Below are positions 23,329 to 32,398 of a stretch of DNA of 64,000 nucleotides, one piece after another. Position numbers and translations under genes: made by a program. Each line of letters opens with the position of its first letter. The stretch's first letter is position 1. Source of the DNA: Massilia eurypsychrophila (GTDB lineage: Bacteria; Pseudomonadota; Gammaproteobacteria; Burkholderiales; Burkholderiaceae_D). The DNA is taken from NCBI RefSeq assembly GCF_002760655.1, contig NZ_PDOC01000016.1:62001-126000 (forward strand). Reading direction: 5' to 3'. The notes under the pieces were generated by a model, which saw only the letters and a list, made by a program, of their open reading frames with translations, searched no databases and was not told where the DNA came from.

Positions 23329-23568
23329 TCAGCGCCAGCCCTGCAGCCATTGCGCCGGGTCGTTCAGTTCGCGCCATCGCAAGGTCAAGCTGCGCCCCGT
23401 CAGCACCGCCTCCATCGTGACCGCATCGACCTGCGTGCCGGGAGCTTCCGGCGCGCTCAATGCGGTGACGATGAAGTGCTTCTCCTTGTTGAGCGGGACG
23501 GCCGCGGTCCATTTACTGCGCAGCAGCTTGGCCGGCTGCAGCCGGTGCGGTTGTGCGTGCGCGCTCAT
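23329..23568 (-). CDS. TIGR02450-type Trp-rich conserved protein
   Basis: This 79-residue cytoplasmic protein has the family signature PAKLLRSKWTAAVPLNKEKH followed by FIVTAL. A C-terminal part has conserved tryptophans (LRWRELNDPAQWLQGWR). The function is not known. Members are repeatedly found with cryptochrome/photolyase and LitR-type regulators. It starts 8 bases after the merR stop and is followed by the flavoprotein gene, giving a tight merR-TIGR02450-flavoprotein operon. I chose the Met at 23568 because the preceding in-frame residues overlap the merR coding sequence and are unlike the family. Confidence 0.85.
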   Translation of the reverse strand: MSAHAQPHRLQPAKLLRSKWTAAVPLNKEKHFIVTALSAPEAPGTQVDAVTMEAVLTGRSLTLRWRELNDPAQWLQGWR

Positions 23569-23575
23569 GGCGCCC

Positions 23576-24550
23576 TTACATCCCGGCCGGCAAAGGCAGG
23601 CCATCGGCGCGCGCAAGGCGTTCAAGCGCAGACTCGATCAGCACGCGGGCGGCACCGGCGGCATGATTGAGCTGTTCGTGCAGCAGCGCGTCGTCGGCGT
23701 TGCGCGACGCGCACTGCTGGCTGTAGCGTTCGAAACTGCCCAGCATCAGCAGGATTTCGGTCAGATGACGCGGGCATTCGCATTCGACGCTGTTTTTCGC
23801 GGTGGCCAGCAGCGCCAGCGCCTGCTCGTCGAAGCGCGGCGGCGGCGGCGCGCCCAGTTGCGTGCGCACGGCCTGCAATGGCGCCGACGGCGCCGGCACG
23901 GCAGCCAGCGCCGCCTGGCACAGCAGCACGATCTCGGCCACATCGGTGGGCGCGCGCGCGACCAGGCAGCCATGGGCGCGCAGCTGCCGGATGGTCGCGC
24001 TGGCGCAAAAGCGGTACAGCACCACGGCGGCGACGCCGAGCTGTTCGCGCAGCGCGGCAATGGCCGGCACCACGCTGTCGTCGAGTTCCGATATTTCGAT
24101 CAGCAGCACCTCGGCGCCGATGCCTGACAATGCCTGCTGCGCGCTGTGAATGTCGCGGCAATGACCGACGATGTCGAGCGCGAGCATCTCGCGCCCGCCG
24201 CCGGCCAGCCGCGGCGCCAGCGCCGGCCCCACCAGCGCCACCCGCAGCGGCATCGATTGCGCGCGAGGCGCCGGCACCACCGCCAGCGCGCCCAACTGCT
24301 CGATCGTCAGCTGCGCCAGCGCGCCGATCGGATGGCCCTGGTCGACCAGCTGCTTCATCAGCCGCAGCCGCCGCACCTGCGCGTCGGAATACAAACGCTG
24401 CCCGTGGGCGCTGCGGCCGGTATCGGAGATGCCATAGCGGCGCTCCCACACCCGCAACGTTTCGACCGGCAGGCCGGCCAGCCTGGCAGCGACGCCGCTG
24501 CGGTATTGCGCCAAGTGGCCGTCAGTGGGCTCGGGAGAGTGTTGAATCAT
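23576..24550 (-). CDS. MerR family regulator of the CarH/LitR/BluR type
   Basis: This 324-residue protein starts with a MerR winged HTH (about 15-80) bearing the clade mark TLRVWERRYG (W35-G40) and the wing SAHGQRLYSDAQVRRLRLMK. Residues 100-205 form a Rossmann-like domain (MPLRVALVGPALAPRLAG onward), and 225-320 are helical. The cobalamin signature ExHxxG of CarH is not visible, so B12-based light sensing cannot be assumed. It leads an operon with the TIGR02450 protein and the flavoprotein. Paired 11-bp-spaced TGAACC repeats lie between its putative -10 box and start, suggesting autorepression. Confidence 0.9.
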   Translation of the reverse strand: MIQHSPEPTDGHLAQYRSGVAARLAGLPVETLRVWERRYGISDTGRSAHGQRLYSDAQVRRLRLMKQLVDQGHPIGALAQLTIEQLGALAVVPAPRAQSMPLRVALVGPALAPRLAGGGREMLALDIVGHCRDIHSAQQALSGIGAEVLLIEISELDDSVVPAIAALREQLGVAAVVLYRFCASATIRQLRAHGCLVARAPTDVAEIVLLCQAALAAVPAPSAPLQAVRTQLGAPPPPRFDEQALALLATAKNSVECECPRHLTEILLMLGSFERYSQQCASRNADDALLHEQLNHAAGAARVLIESALERLARADGLPLPAGM

Positions 24551-24555
24551 GCTAT

Positions 24556-24649
24556 TGAACCGATTTTGAACCGTGGAGCCACGATTATAGCCCAGGCGGT
24601 GTTGCGCACGACATCTCAGCGAGATAAACTTCGGTTCATTCCCAGTTCA
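24556..24649. promoter_or_regulatory. merR control region with 11-bp-phased TGAACC repeats
   Basis: TGAACC lies at 24556-24561 and 24567-24572 (11 bp apart). On the other strand GGTTCA at 24633-24638 and AGTTCA at 24644-24649 are again 11 bp apart. A minus-strand TATAAT (24584-24589) could be the merR -10 box, leaving the first pair between promoter and start codon. The divergent AraC-GyrI gene begins at 24808, so both directions may be controlled. Confidence 0.6.
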
Positions 24650-24807
24650 ATCCAAGAATCGACCCTACCGCGGCATCCGGTCGCCGGCAGGCATCGACGC
24701 CACCCTCATCGTTGCTGGTTTCCAACAATGTCTTCTGGTCTGAGTTATTTCGCCAATGCAGTTTAATTGCGCCATAATTGCCTAAACTTCTACACGGACT
24801 GTTTTCG

Positions 24808-25773
24808 ATGCGGCATTCGCTTTCACCAGACCTTGACGGCACAGCCGTCGCCGCCGCGGCCAGGCAGCCGGTGAAAGCGACTTCCCGCGTCTCGCGCCTG
24901 TGCGAGGTGATGGACCTGATGCTCGACTCGGTGGGCGACCCGCTTGCCCTCGAAAGCCTGGCCGCATCGGCCAGCTATTCGTCATTCCACTTCGACCGCA
25001 TCTTCCGCGAACTGACCGGGTTTTCGGCCGTCGACTACCAGCGCAAACGGCGATTGCGGCGCGCCGCGCACCTGCTGCGCCACGAGCCCGATGTGGCGGT
25101 CGTGCGCATCGCCCAGGATTGCGGCTTCCCGTCGAACGCGGCGTTCGCCAAGGCGTTCAAGCAGCAGTTCGCGATGTCGGCCAAGGCCTGGCGCGACGGC
25201 GGCTGGCGCGCCTACATGGACCAGCAAGTGGGGCGCGAGAGCGACGTCAGTTTTTTCGTCGCCGAACCGGACAAGCTTGACGTCATCCTGGCGCCGTACA
25301 TCGCGCCCGAACCGGGCAGCATCGCCCGGCGCATCGCGGTGCGCTCGCTGCCGGCGGTGACGTTGCGCTACCAGCGCTTCTTCGGCCAGTCCGGCGCCGC
25401 GCTGTCGATCGCCTGCAATGGTTTCATCGGCGACCGCGAGAGCATCGACGGCGCGCCCTGCGGCACGCCGTTCTACGGCGTATTCGACGAAGACCCGGGC
25501 TTTACCGGCGAGCGCGAATACTGCTACGACTTCGGCGTCACCGGCGTCGAGGTGGCCGACCCGAACCTGGGCATGCGGGTGCTGCCGGCCGGCGACTATG
25601 CCACGCTCGACTTCCACGCCGAGTGGCCGCGCTTTCGCTCGATGTACGAGGACTGGCTCGACAAGCAGACCGTCTGGCGCCTCGACAGCACGCGGCCGCA
25701 CATCCAGGCCGTGCAGCGCGACGCCGCCGGCCAGTGGCAAGGCTGGCTGGCGCTGCCCGTCAAGCGGCGCTAG
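24808..25773 (+). CDS. AraC family regulator with GyrI-like effector domain
   Basis: This 321-residue protein is of the Rob/SbmC type. Residues 25-130 form an AraC double HTH (LCEVMDLMLDSVGDPLALES, then SSFHFDRIFRELTGFSAVDY and IAQDCGFPSNAAFAKAFKQQ). A C-terminal GyrI-like small-molecule-binding domain fills about 175-318 (RIAVRSLPAVTLRYQRFFGQ, later YCYDFGVTG and LPAGDYATLDFHAEWP). Regulators of this form often sense lipophilic compounds. The start ATG at 24808 gives a normal N-terminus. The gene ends inside the convergent MFS gene (14-bp overlap). Its promoter region faces the merR repeats. Confidence 0.92.
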   Translation: MRHSLSPDLDGTAVAAAARQPVKATSRVSRLCEVMDLMLDSVGDPLALESLAASASYSSFHFDRIFRELTGFSAVDYQRKRRLRRAAHLLRHEPDVAVVRIAQDCGFPSNAAFAKAFKQQFAMSAKAWRDGGWRAYMDQQVGRESDVSFFVAEPDKLDVILAPYIAPEPGSIARRIAVRSLPAVTLRYQRFFGQSGAALSIACNGFIGDRESIDGAPCGTPFYGVFDEDPGFTGEREYCYDFGVTGVEVADPNLGMRVLPAGDYATLDFHAEWPRFRSMYEDWLDKQTVWRLDSTRPHIQAVQRDAAGQWQGWLALPVKRR

Positions 25774-27082
25774 GCTCGGCCTCGAGGCGCATGAAGCGCG
25801 ACAGCACCAGCACGGGCACCGCCGCGGCGATCACCCACAGGAAGAAATGCTGGTAGCCGAGCGCCTGCTGGATGTCGCCGCTGACGACCTTGAACAGCAC
25901 GAAACCGAGCTGCATGAAGCCGGTGCCGAGCGCATAGTGCGCCGTCTGATAGCGCCCGCTGGCGACCACCTGCATGATGAATAAAATTACGCCGACGAAG
26001 CCGAACCCGTAGCCGAACATTTCGACGCCGAGCGCCAGCGCGATGACGCCCAGCGATGACGGCTGCGCCACGCTCAGGTAATAGAACACCAGGTTCGGCA
26101 GGTTCATCGCCAGGATCAGCCACGGCATCGCGCGGCGCAGGCTGAGCGCCGACGTGAAGTAGCCGCCGCCGATGCTGCCGGCCAGGAAAGCGATGGTGCC
26201 GGCGGTGCCGTACACGGCGCCCACTTCGGCGGTCGACAGGCCCAGCCCGCCCACTTCCTTGGCATCGCGCAGGAACAGCGGCCCGATGGTCTGGATCTGC
26301 CCTTCCGCCGCGCGGAACAGGATGATGAACAGGATCGCCACCCAGATGCCCCGCTTGGCGAAAAAAGTGCGCATCACGTCGGCCAGCGTGGCGGCCACCC
26401 CGCGTGCGCTGGTGCTGCTGCTGGTGCCGCTGCTGGTGCCGCTGGCGCGCTCGCCCGTGGCCGGCAAGGCCCACAGGTGGTACAGCCCCAGCGCGGCCAT
26501 CGCCGCCCCCAGCAGGCCGAAGATCACCGACCACGCCGGCGCTACGCCGATGCGCGTTTCGAGGTGGCCGGCGAGGATCACCAGGCCGCCGAGCGAGATG
26601 AATTTGGCGGCGTTGAAGAACGCGCCCTGCCAGCCGGCGTAGGCAGCCTGCTGGCGCGCCGTCAGGCTGGCGATGTACAAGCCGTCGGCGGCGATGTCGT
26701 GGGTGGCCGACGCCAGCGCGACGATGGCGAAAAACGCGATGCCGACGGCGAACCATGCCGGCAGCTGCAACGCCAGCGCGACGCCGGCGAGCGAGGCGCC
26801 GCCGACCATCTGGAATGCCACCACCACGCGCTTCTTGCTGCGCGCCAGTTCCAGGAAGGGACTCCACAGCGCCTTGAACACCCACGCCAGGCCGAGCAAG
26901 CCGGTCCAGCGCGCGATCTGCTCGTTCGGCACGCCCATGCTCTTGAACATCAGGCCGGCGACCAGCGCGACGGCGTAGAACGGCAAGCCCTGCGCCAGGT
27001 ACAGGGTCGGCACCCACGCCAGCGGATGGCGCGCGGCCGGCAGCGATACGGCGGCGGCGGGCGGGTTAGTCGTCAAGGTCAT
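25760..27082 (-). CDS. AmpG-like MFS transporter
   Basis: This 440-residue inner-membrane permease has 12 predicted helices. Its N-half carries WVPTLYLAQGLPFYAVALVA and SATHDIAADGLYIASL, the hallmarks of the AmpG/acetyl-CoA-transporter MFS branch. The central cytoplasmic loop contains a low-complexity GTSSGTSSSTSA tract. AmpG imports anhydromuropeptides. Here the adjacent GH20 hexosaminidase and TonB receptor argue for import of chitooligosaccharides or GlcNAc derivatives. Its start overlaps the end of the hexosaminidase gene by 17 bases, implying translational coupling. Confidence 0.88.
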   Translation of the reverse strand: MTLTTNPPAAAVSLPAARHPLAWVPTLYLAQGLPFYAVALVAGLMFKSMGVPNEQIARWTGLLGLAWVFKALWSPFLELARSKKRVVVAFQMVGGASLAGVALALQLPAWFAVGIAFFAIVALASATHDIAADGLYIASLTARQQAAYAGWQGAFFNAAKFISLGGLVILAGHLETRIGVAPAWSVIFGLLGAAMAALGLYHLWALPATGERASGTSSGTSSSTSARGVAATLADVMRTFFAKRGIWVAILFIILFRAAEGQIQTIGPLFLRDAKEVGGLGLSTAEVGAVYGTAGTIAFLAGSIGGGYFTSALSLRRAMPWLILAMNLPNLVFYYLSVAQPSSLGVIALALGVEMFGYGFGFVGVILFIMQVVASGRYQTAHYALGTGFMQLGFVLFKVVSGDIQQALGYQHFFLWVIAAAVPVLVLSRFMRLEAEPSAA

Positions 27083-29606
27083 CAGCGGCGGCTTCCGAAG
27101 TCAGGGTCACGGTGCGGCTCTTGCGGCCGCGCGTATCGAAGGTGGCAATGCGAAAGGCGCCGCCGGCGGCGGCGAGCGGCACCGGCTGCTCGTAGCGCAT
27201 GCTGCGCGCGGTCGGCTCGCTGCCGTCCACAGTGTAATGCAGCGCCAACCCGGGCAGGGCGACATTGGCGGCGAATGCGGCGCCGGCGATGACCGCGCCC
27301 GGCGGCGGCAGCCGGTAGCCGTAGGCCAGCGGCGCGGCATCCAGCCGCGCCAGGTCGCGCTGGCCAAGGCGGTTGGCGAATTCGTTCCATTCCTGATCGA
27401 CCTGCTGCGCGCGCCGGCGCGGATCGTCGATCGCCTCCCATCCCGGGTCGCTCGCCCAGGCGCGTTCGGCCAGCGCGATCAGCCGAGGCGCGGCCAGGTA
27501 CTCGATGCGTTCGGCCGAACGGGTGTTCTCGCCCCACAGCTGTCCCTGGATGCCGGCGATATGCGACCTGCCGGGCGAGTCGAGCCGCGTCATGCCGGCC
27601 ACCGTCTGCGCCGACACCGCCCTGCCCATCGGCTCAGTGCGCGCGGTGGCGCCGACATCGAGCGGACAGAAGGAAAAGGCGTCGCGCGCGCTGACGAAGC
27701 CGGCCCAGTAGTAGCCCGGTTCCTCCGGATCCTTGGCGCTGGCCAGGTCGAAATACAGGTTGGCGCAATTGGACAGCACCACGTCGTAGCCGGCGTTGGC
27801 CAGCCGGTAGGCGCAATCCTCCTGGCCCCAGCCCCAGGCATTGTTCCACGCATAGGCGTGAAAACCGCCGGCGGCAAAGCGCGGATTGGGCAGCAGGCGT
27901 TCGTGCCCATCGACCTTGCGGTGCTCCAGCGCCGTCTCTTCCCAGCCGGCGAACAGCAGGCCATGACGCGCGAGGATGTCGCGGCAGCGGCCGACGAAAT
28001 CGGCGCGCAGGCTGTCGATGCTGGTCCAGCCCCGTTCGGCCATCAGCGCGCGGCAGCGCGGCGAGCCAAGCCAGACGCCGGCCGGCACTTCGTCGCCACC
28101 CATGTGGATCATGCGCAGCGGCGTGCCGGCGGCGCGGAACAAGGCGACCAGTTCGGCGACGACCGTGTCGACGAAGCGGTCGACCGACGGCAGCGCCAGG
28201 CAGATGACGTTGTCGTGCCACAGCTGGACTGACTCGTAGCGCGACTCGTCGGCGGCGTCGTCGAGCACGAAGCGCTCGGCGCCGTCGATGTCGCCGAGCG
28301 CGCGCAGGCGGTCGTGGCGCGCGCGCATCGCCACCACGGCGGCTCTAGCGTGGCCCGGCAGGTTAAATTCCGGGATCACCTCGATGTGGCGCGCATGCGC
28401 ATGGCGCAAGATGGCGATGAAGTCGTCGGCGCTGTAGTGGCCGGTGCCGGACGAGCGCTCGACATTGGCGCCCGAGCCGAACGACGGCGGCAGGCAGGCG
28501 CGCCCGTCTGCCGCGATGCCGCGCCGGGCGCCGATGTCGGTCAGCTCCGGCAGCGCGGCGACGGCAAAGCGCCAGCCTTCGTCGTCGGTCAGGTGAAAGT
28601 GAAAGCGATTGAGCTTGTACAGCGCCATGCAGTCGAGCAGCCGGATGACGGTTTCCTTGCTGGCGAAATGGCGCGCGACGTCGAGCATCATGCCGCGGTA
28701 GCCAAAGCGCGGCGCGTCGGCCACCCGGCCGGCCGGCACCGCGCCGCTGCCGTCCGCCAGCAACTGGCGCAGGCTCTGGATGCCATTGAACACGCCGTGC
28801 GCGCCGGCGCCGCGAATGCAGATGGCGCTGGCGGCGATGTCGAGCTGATATGCCTCGCTGGCCGGCGAGGCCGCGCCGCGCGCGACGTCGACCACACCGA
28901 TATCGAGGACGATGTGGGCGACGCCGCCGGCGCCCTGCTCCGGCAGCTGGTCGAGCATCGCGCGCAGCACCGCCGCTTCGCCGGCCAGGCCGTCGGAGAA
29001 AACGATCGACGTGCGGCGCGTTAGCGTGCAGGTCTCGGCGCCAAATTCGGCGCGCACCGGCCGCGGCGTGATGCGCCCGACCAGCTCAGGCGCGAGCAGG
29101 CGCGCCGGCAGGTTTTCGCGATAGCGGCCGGCGGCATCAGCCAGCGGCTCGCAGTCGTGCACGCCGCGGTGGAGCTGCTCCGGCCGAGCGAACGGCACGA
29201 TGGACGGGTCGCCCAGGTCGATAGCGTGGGCGCCGCCGGCGGGCTGCAGGTAAAAGCCGAGCGGCGCATCGGTGACGCTGATGGCCCAGAACTGCGCCTG
29301 GTAATCAATGACTGCGGTGGCGCCGGCAGGCCAGGCCCGGCCGGCATCGGTCGCGGTCAGGCGAAACAGGTCGCCATTGATATGATCGATGACGTAGCCG
29401 GCGGCGACGCTGCCGGCGATGGCCTTGCGGCAGGTGTTGAAATAGATGGCCCAGCCGGCCGCAATCGGTTCGGCTGCGCGGTTGTGCAATGTGAGGCGGG
29501 CAGAAAACGCGTTTTCGCGCGCCATGTTCGAGACGCATTCCCAGCTGAGCGCAATCGGCGCGGCGAATGCCTGCGCTGCTGCGTCAGGTCGATCTGTAAT
29601 CGGCAT
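27066..29606 (-). CDS. GH20 beta-N-acetylhexosaminidase
   Basis: This 846-residue enzyme removes terminal GlcNAc or GalNAc from oligosaccharides. Domains in order are: an N-terminal carbohydrate-binding CHB_HEX module (about 15-155, with GWAIYFNTCRK), a GH20b domain (about 185-315), the catalytic barrel (about 315-740) containing FHFHLTDDEGWR and the Asp-Glu pair in HMGGDEVP near residue 503, and a C-terminal CHB_HEX_C module. The start at 29606 follows GGAAGGAA. No signal peptide or lipobox is visible, so it may act in the cytoplasm after uptake by the coupled MFS transporter. Confidence 0.95.
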   Translation of the reverse strand: MPITDRPDAAAQAFAAPIALSWECVSNMARENAFSARLTLHNRAAEPIAAGWAIYFNTCRKAIAGSVAAGYVIDHINGDLFRLTATDAGRAWPAGATAVIDYQAQFWAISVTDAPLGFYLQPAGGAHAIDLGDPSIVPFARPEQLHRGVHDCEPLADAAGRYRENLPARLLAPELVGRITPRPVRAEFGAETCTLTRRTSIVFSDGLAGEAAVLRAMLDQLPEQGAGGVAHIVLDIGVVDVARGAASPASEAYQLDIAASAICIRGAGAHGVFNGIQSLRQLLADGSGAVPAGRVADAPRFGYRGMMLDVARHFASKETVIRLLDCMALYKLNRFHFHLTDDEGWRFAVAALPELTDIGARRGIAADGRACLPPSFGSGANVERSSGTGHYSADDFIAILRHAHARHIEVIPEFNLPGHARAAVVAMRARHDRLRALGDIDGAERFVLDDAADESRYESVQLWHDNVICLALPSVDRFVDTVVAELVALFRAAGTPLRMIHMGGDEVPAGVWLGSPRCRALMAERGWTSIDSLRADFVGRCRDILARHGLLFAGWEETALEHRKVDGHERLLPNPRFAAGGFHAYAWNNAWGWGQEDCAYRLANAGYDVVLSNCANLYFDLASAKDPEEPGYYWAGFVSARDAFSFCPLDVGATARTEPMGRAVSAQTVAGMTRLDSPGRSHIAGIQGQLWGENTRSAERIEYLAAPRLIALAERAWASDPGWEAIDDPRRRAQQVDQEWNEFANRLGQRDLARLDAAPLAYGYRLPPPGAVIAGAAFAANVALPGLALHYTVDGSEPTARSMRYEQPVPLAAAGGAFRIATFDTRGRKSRTVTLTSEAAADDLDD

Positions 29607-29655
29607 AGTGTTCCTTCCGGCCTGCCCGGAGTATCGCTTCTGGCGGCCCGCCTGC

Positions 29656-29689
29656 AAAAAAATGGGCAAGGCCGCATTCAGCCTTGCCC
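29656..29689 (-). terminator. Intrinsic terminator after the TonB-receptor gene
   Basis: On the minus strand, GGGCAAGGC pairs with GCCTTGCCC across an 8-nt loop and is followed by A then T7. It lies between the receptor stop (29750) and the hexosaminidase start (29606), so the downstream genes depend on read-through or on their own promoter. Confidence 0.85.
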
Positions 29690-29749
29690 CAAGCACTACT
29701 GGAATTCATGACGGAGCGCGCGGCATGCCGCTGCCGCGCGCAGCCGGTC

Positions 29750-32398
29750 CTACAACTTGGCGCGCAGGCCGAGGTAGAAGGTGCGACCGTTCGAGTAGAA
29801 CGCGCGCGGCCGGTCCTTGTTCTCCGCGTACATCTTGATGGTCTCGTTGGTCAGGTTGAGCGCATCGAACGTCAAGGTCAGCTGCTCGGTCAACTTGAAG
29901 TTGAGCGATGCGGCCAGCGACGGCATGGCATCGACGTGCTGGCTGGCGCCACGGTCCACGCCCGCCTTGTAGGCCGAGCGGTAGCTGTAGGCCAGCCGCG
30001 CCGAGAAGCGCTCGTTCTCGAAGTAGCCGGTCAGGTTGTAGGTGTTCCTCGAAGAGTTCAGCAGTTCGCCGCCATCGTCGAGCTTGCCGTCGGCGTAGGT
30101 GTAGTTCGCCAGCACGCCGAAGTTGGTCGCTATCGGCTGCTGGTAGCTCAGCTCCACGCCCTTGTTCTTGCCACTGGTGTTGTACGGCGACGTGATCTGG
30201 TACACGGTCTGCACGCCGCGCTTGTTGTTGTAGTAGGTTCCGGTCGACGTGCCCTGGGCGACGATCGAATTCAGGTCCATGTAGAACAGGCCGGCCGACA
30301 GCAGCGCCTTCGGTGCGAAGTACCATTCGGCCGACAGGTCGAAGTTGGTCGAGCGGACCGGATCGAGGTTGACGTTGCCGCCGCTGCCGCTCAAGGCATC
30401 GTCGTTGAGCGAGACCGAGCCGCCCAGCGCGCTGTAGTCGGGACGCGAGATCGTCTTGGCCAGCGCGGTACGCACCACCAGGTCGGGACGCACGTCGAAC
30501 TTCAGGTTGGCGCTTGGCAGGTAGTCGCGGTAAGTGCGCTCGAACGTGGTCGGCGTGTAGGCGCCGAAAGCCGAACCGGTGATCGGCGCCGGGCCGCCGG
30601 CCAGGTTGACGATCGTGGTCTGGCGCGTCTGGATGGCGCGCACGCCGACGTTGCCGCGCCAGCCGTCGCCGGAGAAGTCCGCCATGCCGTAGACGGCCGA
30701 GGTCTTTTCCTTGACCTTGAATTCGTCGGTCCAGTTGTGGCGCAAAGTGAAGTCGAGCAGGCGGTTGCCTGGTACCGCACCCCATGCGCCGAGCGCCGCG
30801 CCGTCGTACTTGAAGTAGTTCGACGACAGCCCGCCGCCCAGGTTGGAGGCGAAGTCGGACGGATACATCTGGCCGGTCCAGGCCGGACCTGGATTGCTGA
30901 AGCCGACCGGTCCCGGACGCGTTTCGAGCGGGTGCTCCGCAGTGCGCTGGTGATCGGTGAAGCGTGCGCCGAACTTGATCGACTCGACCATCGAATCGCG
31001 CATGCGCCAGGCGCCGTCGATCTGGCCGTACTTTTCCCTGTCGACCGATTGCGCTTCGCCGCCACCGGCCCACGCTGTCGATCCCGGCGTCGTGGTGGTG
31101 CCGCCCGGGTAGCTCACCGACGCCGGCGACATGCCGTTGAGCGCATACGTCATGCCGCCGTTGACGTTGTTCTGGTAGTAGACGTCGTCGCGGTCGTAGC
31201 CGATGCCGTAGGTCTTGCCGATCTTGCCGGTGAAGGTCAGGTCGGAGGTCGCGCGCAACTTGCCATTCAGGTCCAGGTACCACGATTCGCCGCCGGCGCC
31301 GGGACGATAGATGTTATCGACTTCGCCCGAATTGACCGGGAACGAGGCCGACACCAGCGTGTTGTTGCGAACGACCGCGTTGGTTGGAATCTGGTTCGAG
31401 CCGTTGATCGAATTGGCCGGTGCGGCGAGCCAGTTGGTGTTCTGGTGCGGTGCCTCGAGCTTCGAATAGAAGCCATTGAGGTCGATGCTGACGTCGGGCG
31501 ACAGGCGCGCTTCGAGGTCGAAGGCGCCGCCGGTGCGCTTCTTGGTCTGTTCGAACAGGCTGGCGCCGATAAAGGTCGGCACCGCGACGCCGGCCAGCGA
31601 CGGGTTGGCAATCGCTGCCGCGCTGGTGGCGCTGATCTGCGAGTAGCCGAGGATTTCCTGGCCATCGCGCCGCACGGCCGACTTCTCGGAGAATGCCTGG
31701 AACAGCGCGCCGGCCGTATTGGCCGGGTTCTTCCATGCGAACAGCGCCGACAATTGCGGTTCGGTTTTCTTCGACAGGTCGTTGTAGTTGGCCTGCACCG
31801 AGCCTTCGACGGTGAGCGATTTGCGCAGGTCGAGCGGACGGCGCGTGATCACGTTGATGGCGCCGGAGACGCCGCCTTCGACCAGGTCGGCGGTCGCGCT
31901 TTTCTGCACCACGACCGAGCCGACAAGCTCGGACGGCAGCAGCGAAAAGCTGCTGGAGCGGCCGACGCTGCCGCCGAATTGATTAAGGACGAACCAGTCG
32001 CCGGTGCTGATGGCGTGGCCGTTGAACAGGGTTTGCTGCAGGCTCGGGCTGGTGCCGCGCAGGCTGACGCGGTCGTTCTCGCCGAAGCCGCCTTCGCCGC
32101 CGGCGGACGACTGGGTATTCACGCCAGGCAGGCGCTGGATCGCGTCGGCCACGTTCTTGTCGGGCATCTTGCCGATGTCTTCGGCGGTGACCACGTCGAC
32201 CACCGCGTCGGCATCGCGCTTCTGGCGCAGCGACTGTTCGAGCGCGGCGCGCACGCCGGTGACGACCACCGCCTGGATCGGCTCGGCCGGCGCGCCGGCG
32301 CTCTGCTGCGCCTGGGCCTGGCCTCCCATCATCAACACTGCTACTGCGGCCGCGATCGCGGTGCGGGTGTACTGTTGCCGTGCCATCATCTCGTTCAT
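29750..32398 (-). CDS. TonB-dependent receptor (Xanthomonas/Caulobacter type)
   Basis: This 882-residue outer-membrane protein has a signal peptide (cleavage after MMGGQAQA). A short TonB-box-like stretch (IQAVVVTG) precedes the plug at about 40-160 (DVVTAEDIGKMPDKNVADAI, then QRLPGVNTQ and SLRGTSPSLQQTLFNGHAIS). A beta-barrel ends FYLGLRAKL. The opening MPDKNVADAIQRLPGV is characteristic of the large TonB-Xanth-Caul carbohydrate-receptor group. With the adjacent GH20 enzyme and AmpG-like permease it most likely imports chitooligosaccharides or related glycans. I chose the start at 32398 to give a proper signal peptide. A terminator follows the gene. Confidence 0.94.
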   Translation of the reverse strand: MNEMMARQQYTRTAIAAAVAVLMMGGQAQAQQSAGAPAEPIQAVVVTGVRAALEQSLRQKRDADAVVDVVTAEDIGKMPDKNVADAIQRLPGVNTQSSAGGEGGFGENDRVSLRGTSPSLQQTLFNGHAISTGDWFVLNQFGGSVGRSSSFSLLPSELVGSVVVQKSATADLVEGGVSGAINVITRRPLDLRKSLTVEGSVQANYNDLSKKTEPQLSALFAWKNPANTAGALFQAFSEKSAVRRDGQEILGYSQISATSAAAIANPSLAGVAVPTFIGASLFEQTKKRTGGAFDLEARLSPDVSIDLNGFYSKLEAPHQNTNWLAAPANSINGSNQIPTNAVVRNNTLVSASFPVNSGEVDNIYRPGAGGESWYLDLNGKLRATSDLTFTGKIGKTYGIGYDRDDVYYQNNVNGGMTYALNGMSPASVSYPGGTTTTPGSTAWAGGGEAQSVDREKYGQIDGAWRMRDSMVESIKFGARFTDHQRTAEHPLETRPGPVGFSNPGPAWTGQMYPSDFASNLGGGLSSNYFKYDGAALGAWGAVPGNRLLDFTLRHNWTDEFKVKEKTSAVYGMADFSGDGWRGNVGVRAIQTRQTTIVNLAGGPAPITGSAFGAYTPTTFERTYRDYLPSANLKFDVRPDLVVRTALAKTISRPDYSALGGSVSLNDDALSGSGGNVNLDPVRSTNFDLSAEWYFAPKALLSAGLFYMDLNSIVAQGTSTGTYYNNKRGVQTVYQITSPYNTSGKNKGVELSYQQPIATNFGVLANYTYADGKLDDGGELLNSSRNTYNLTGYFENERFSARLAYSYRSAYKAGVDRGASQHVDAMPSLAASLNFKLTEQLTLTFDALNLTNETIKMYAENKDRPRAFYSNGRTFYLGLRAKL

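Noticed and set aside
22415-24127. A 570-codon plus-strand frame opposite the flavoprotein and merR genes
   Set aside because: Arg/His/Ala-rich shadow; both minus-strand genes have full family motifs.
26400-26445. GTGCTGCTGGTGCCGCTG-type repeat in the MFS gene
   Set aside because: It encodes the GTSSGTSSSTSA loop of the transporter and is in frame; not a separate element.
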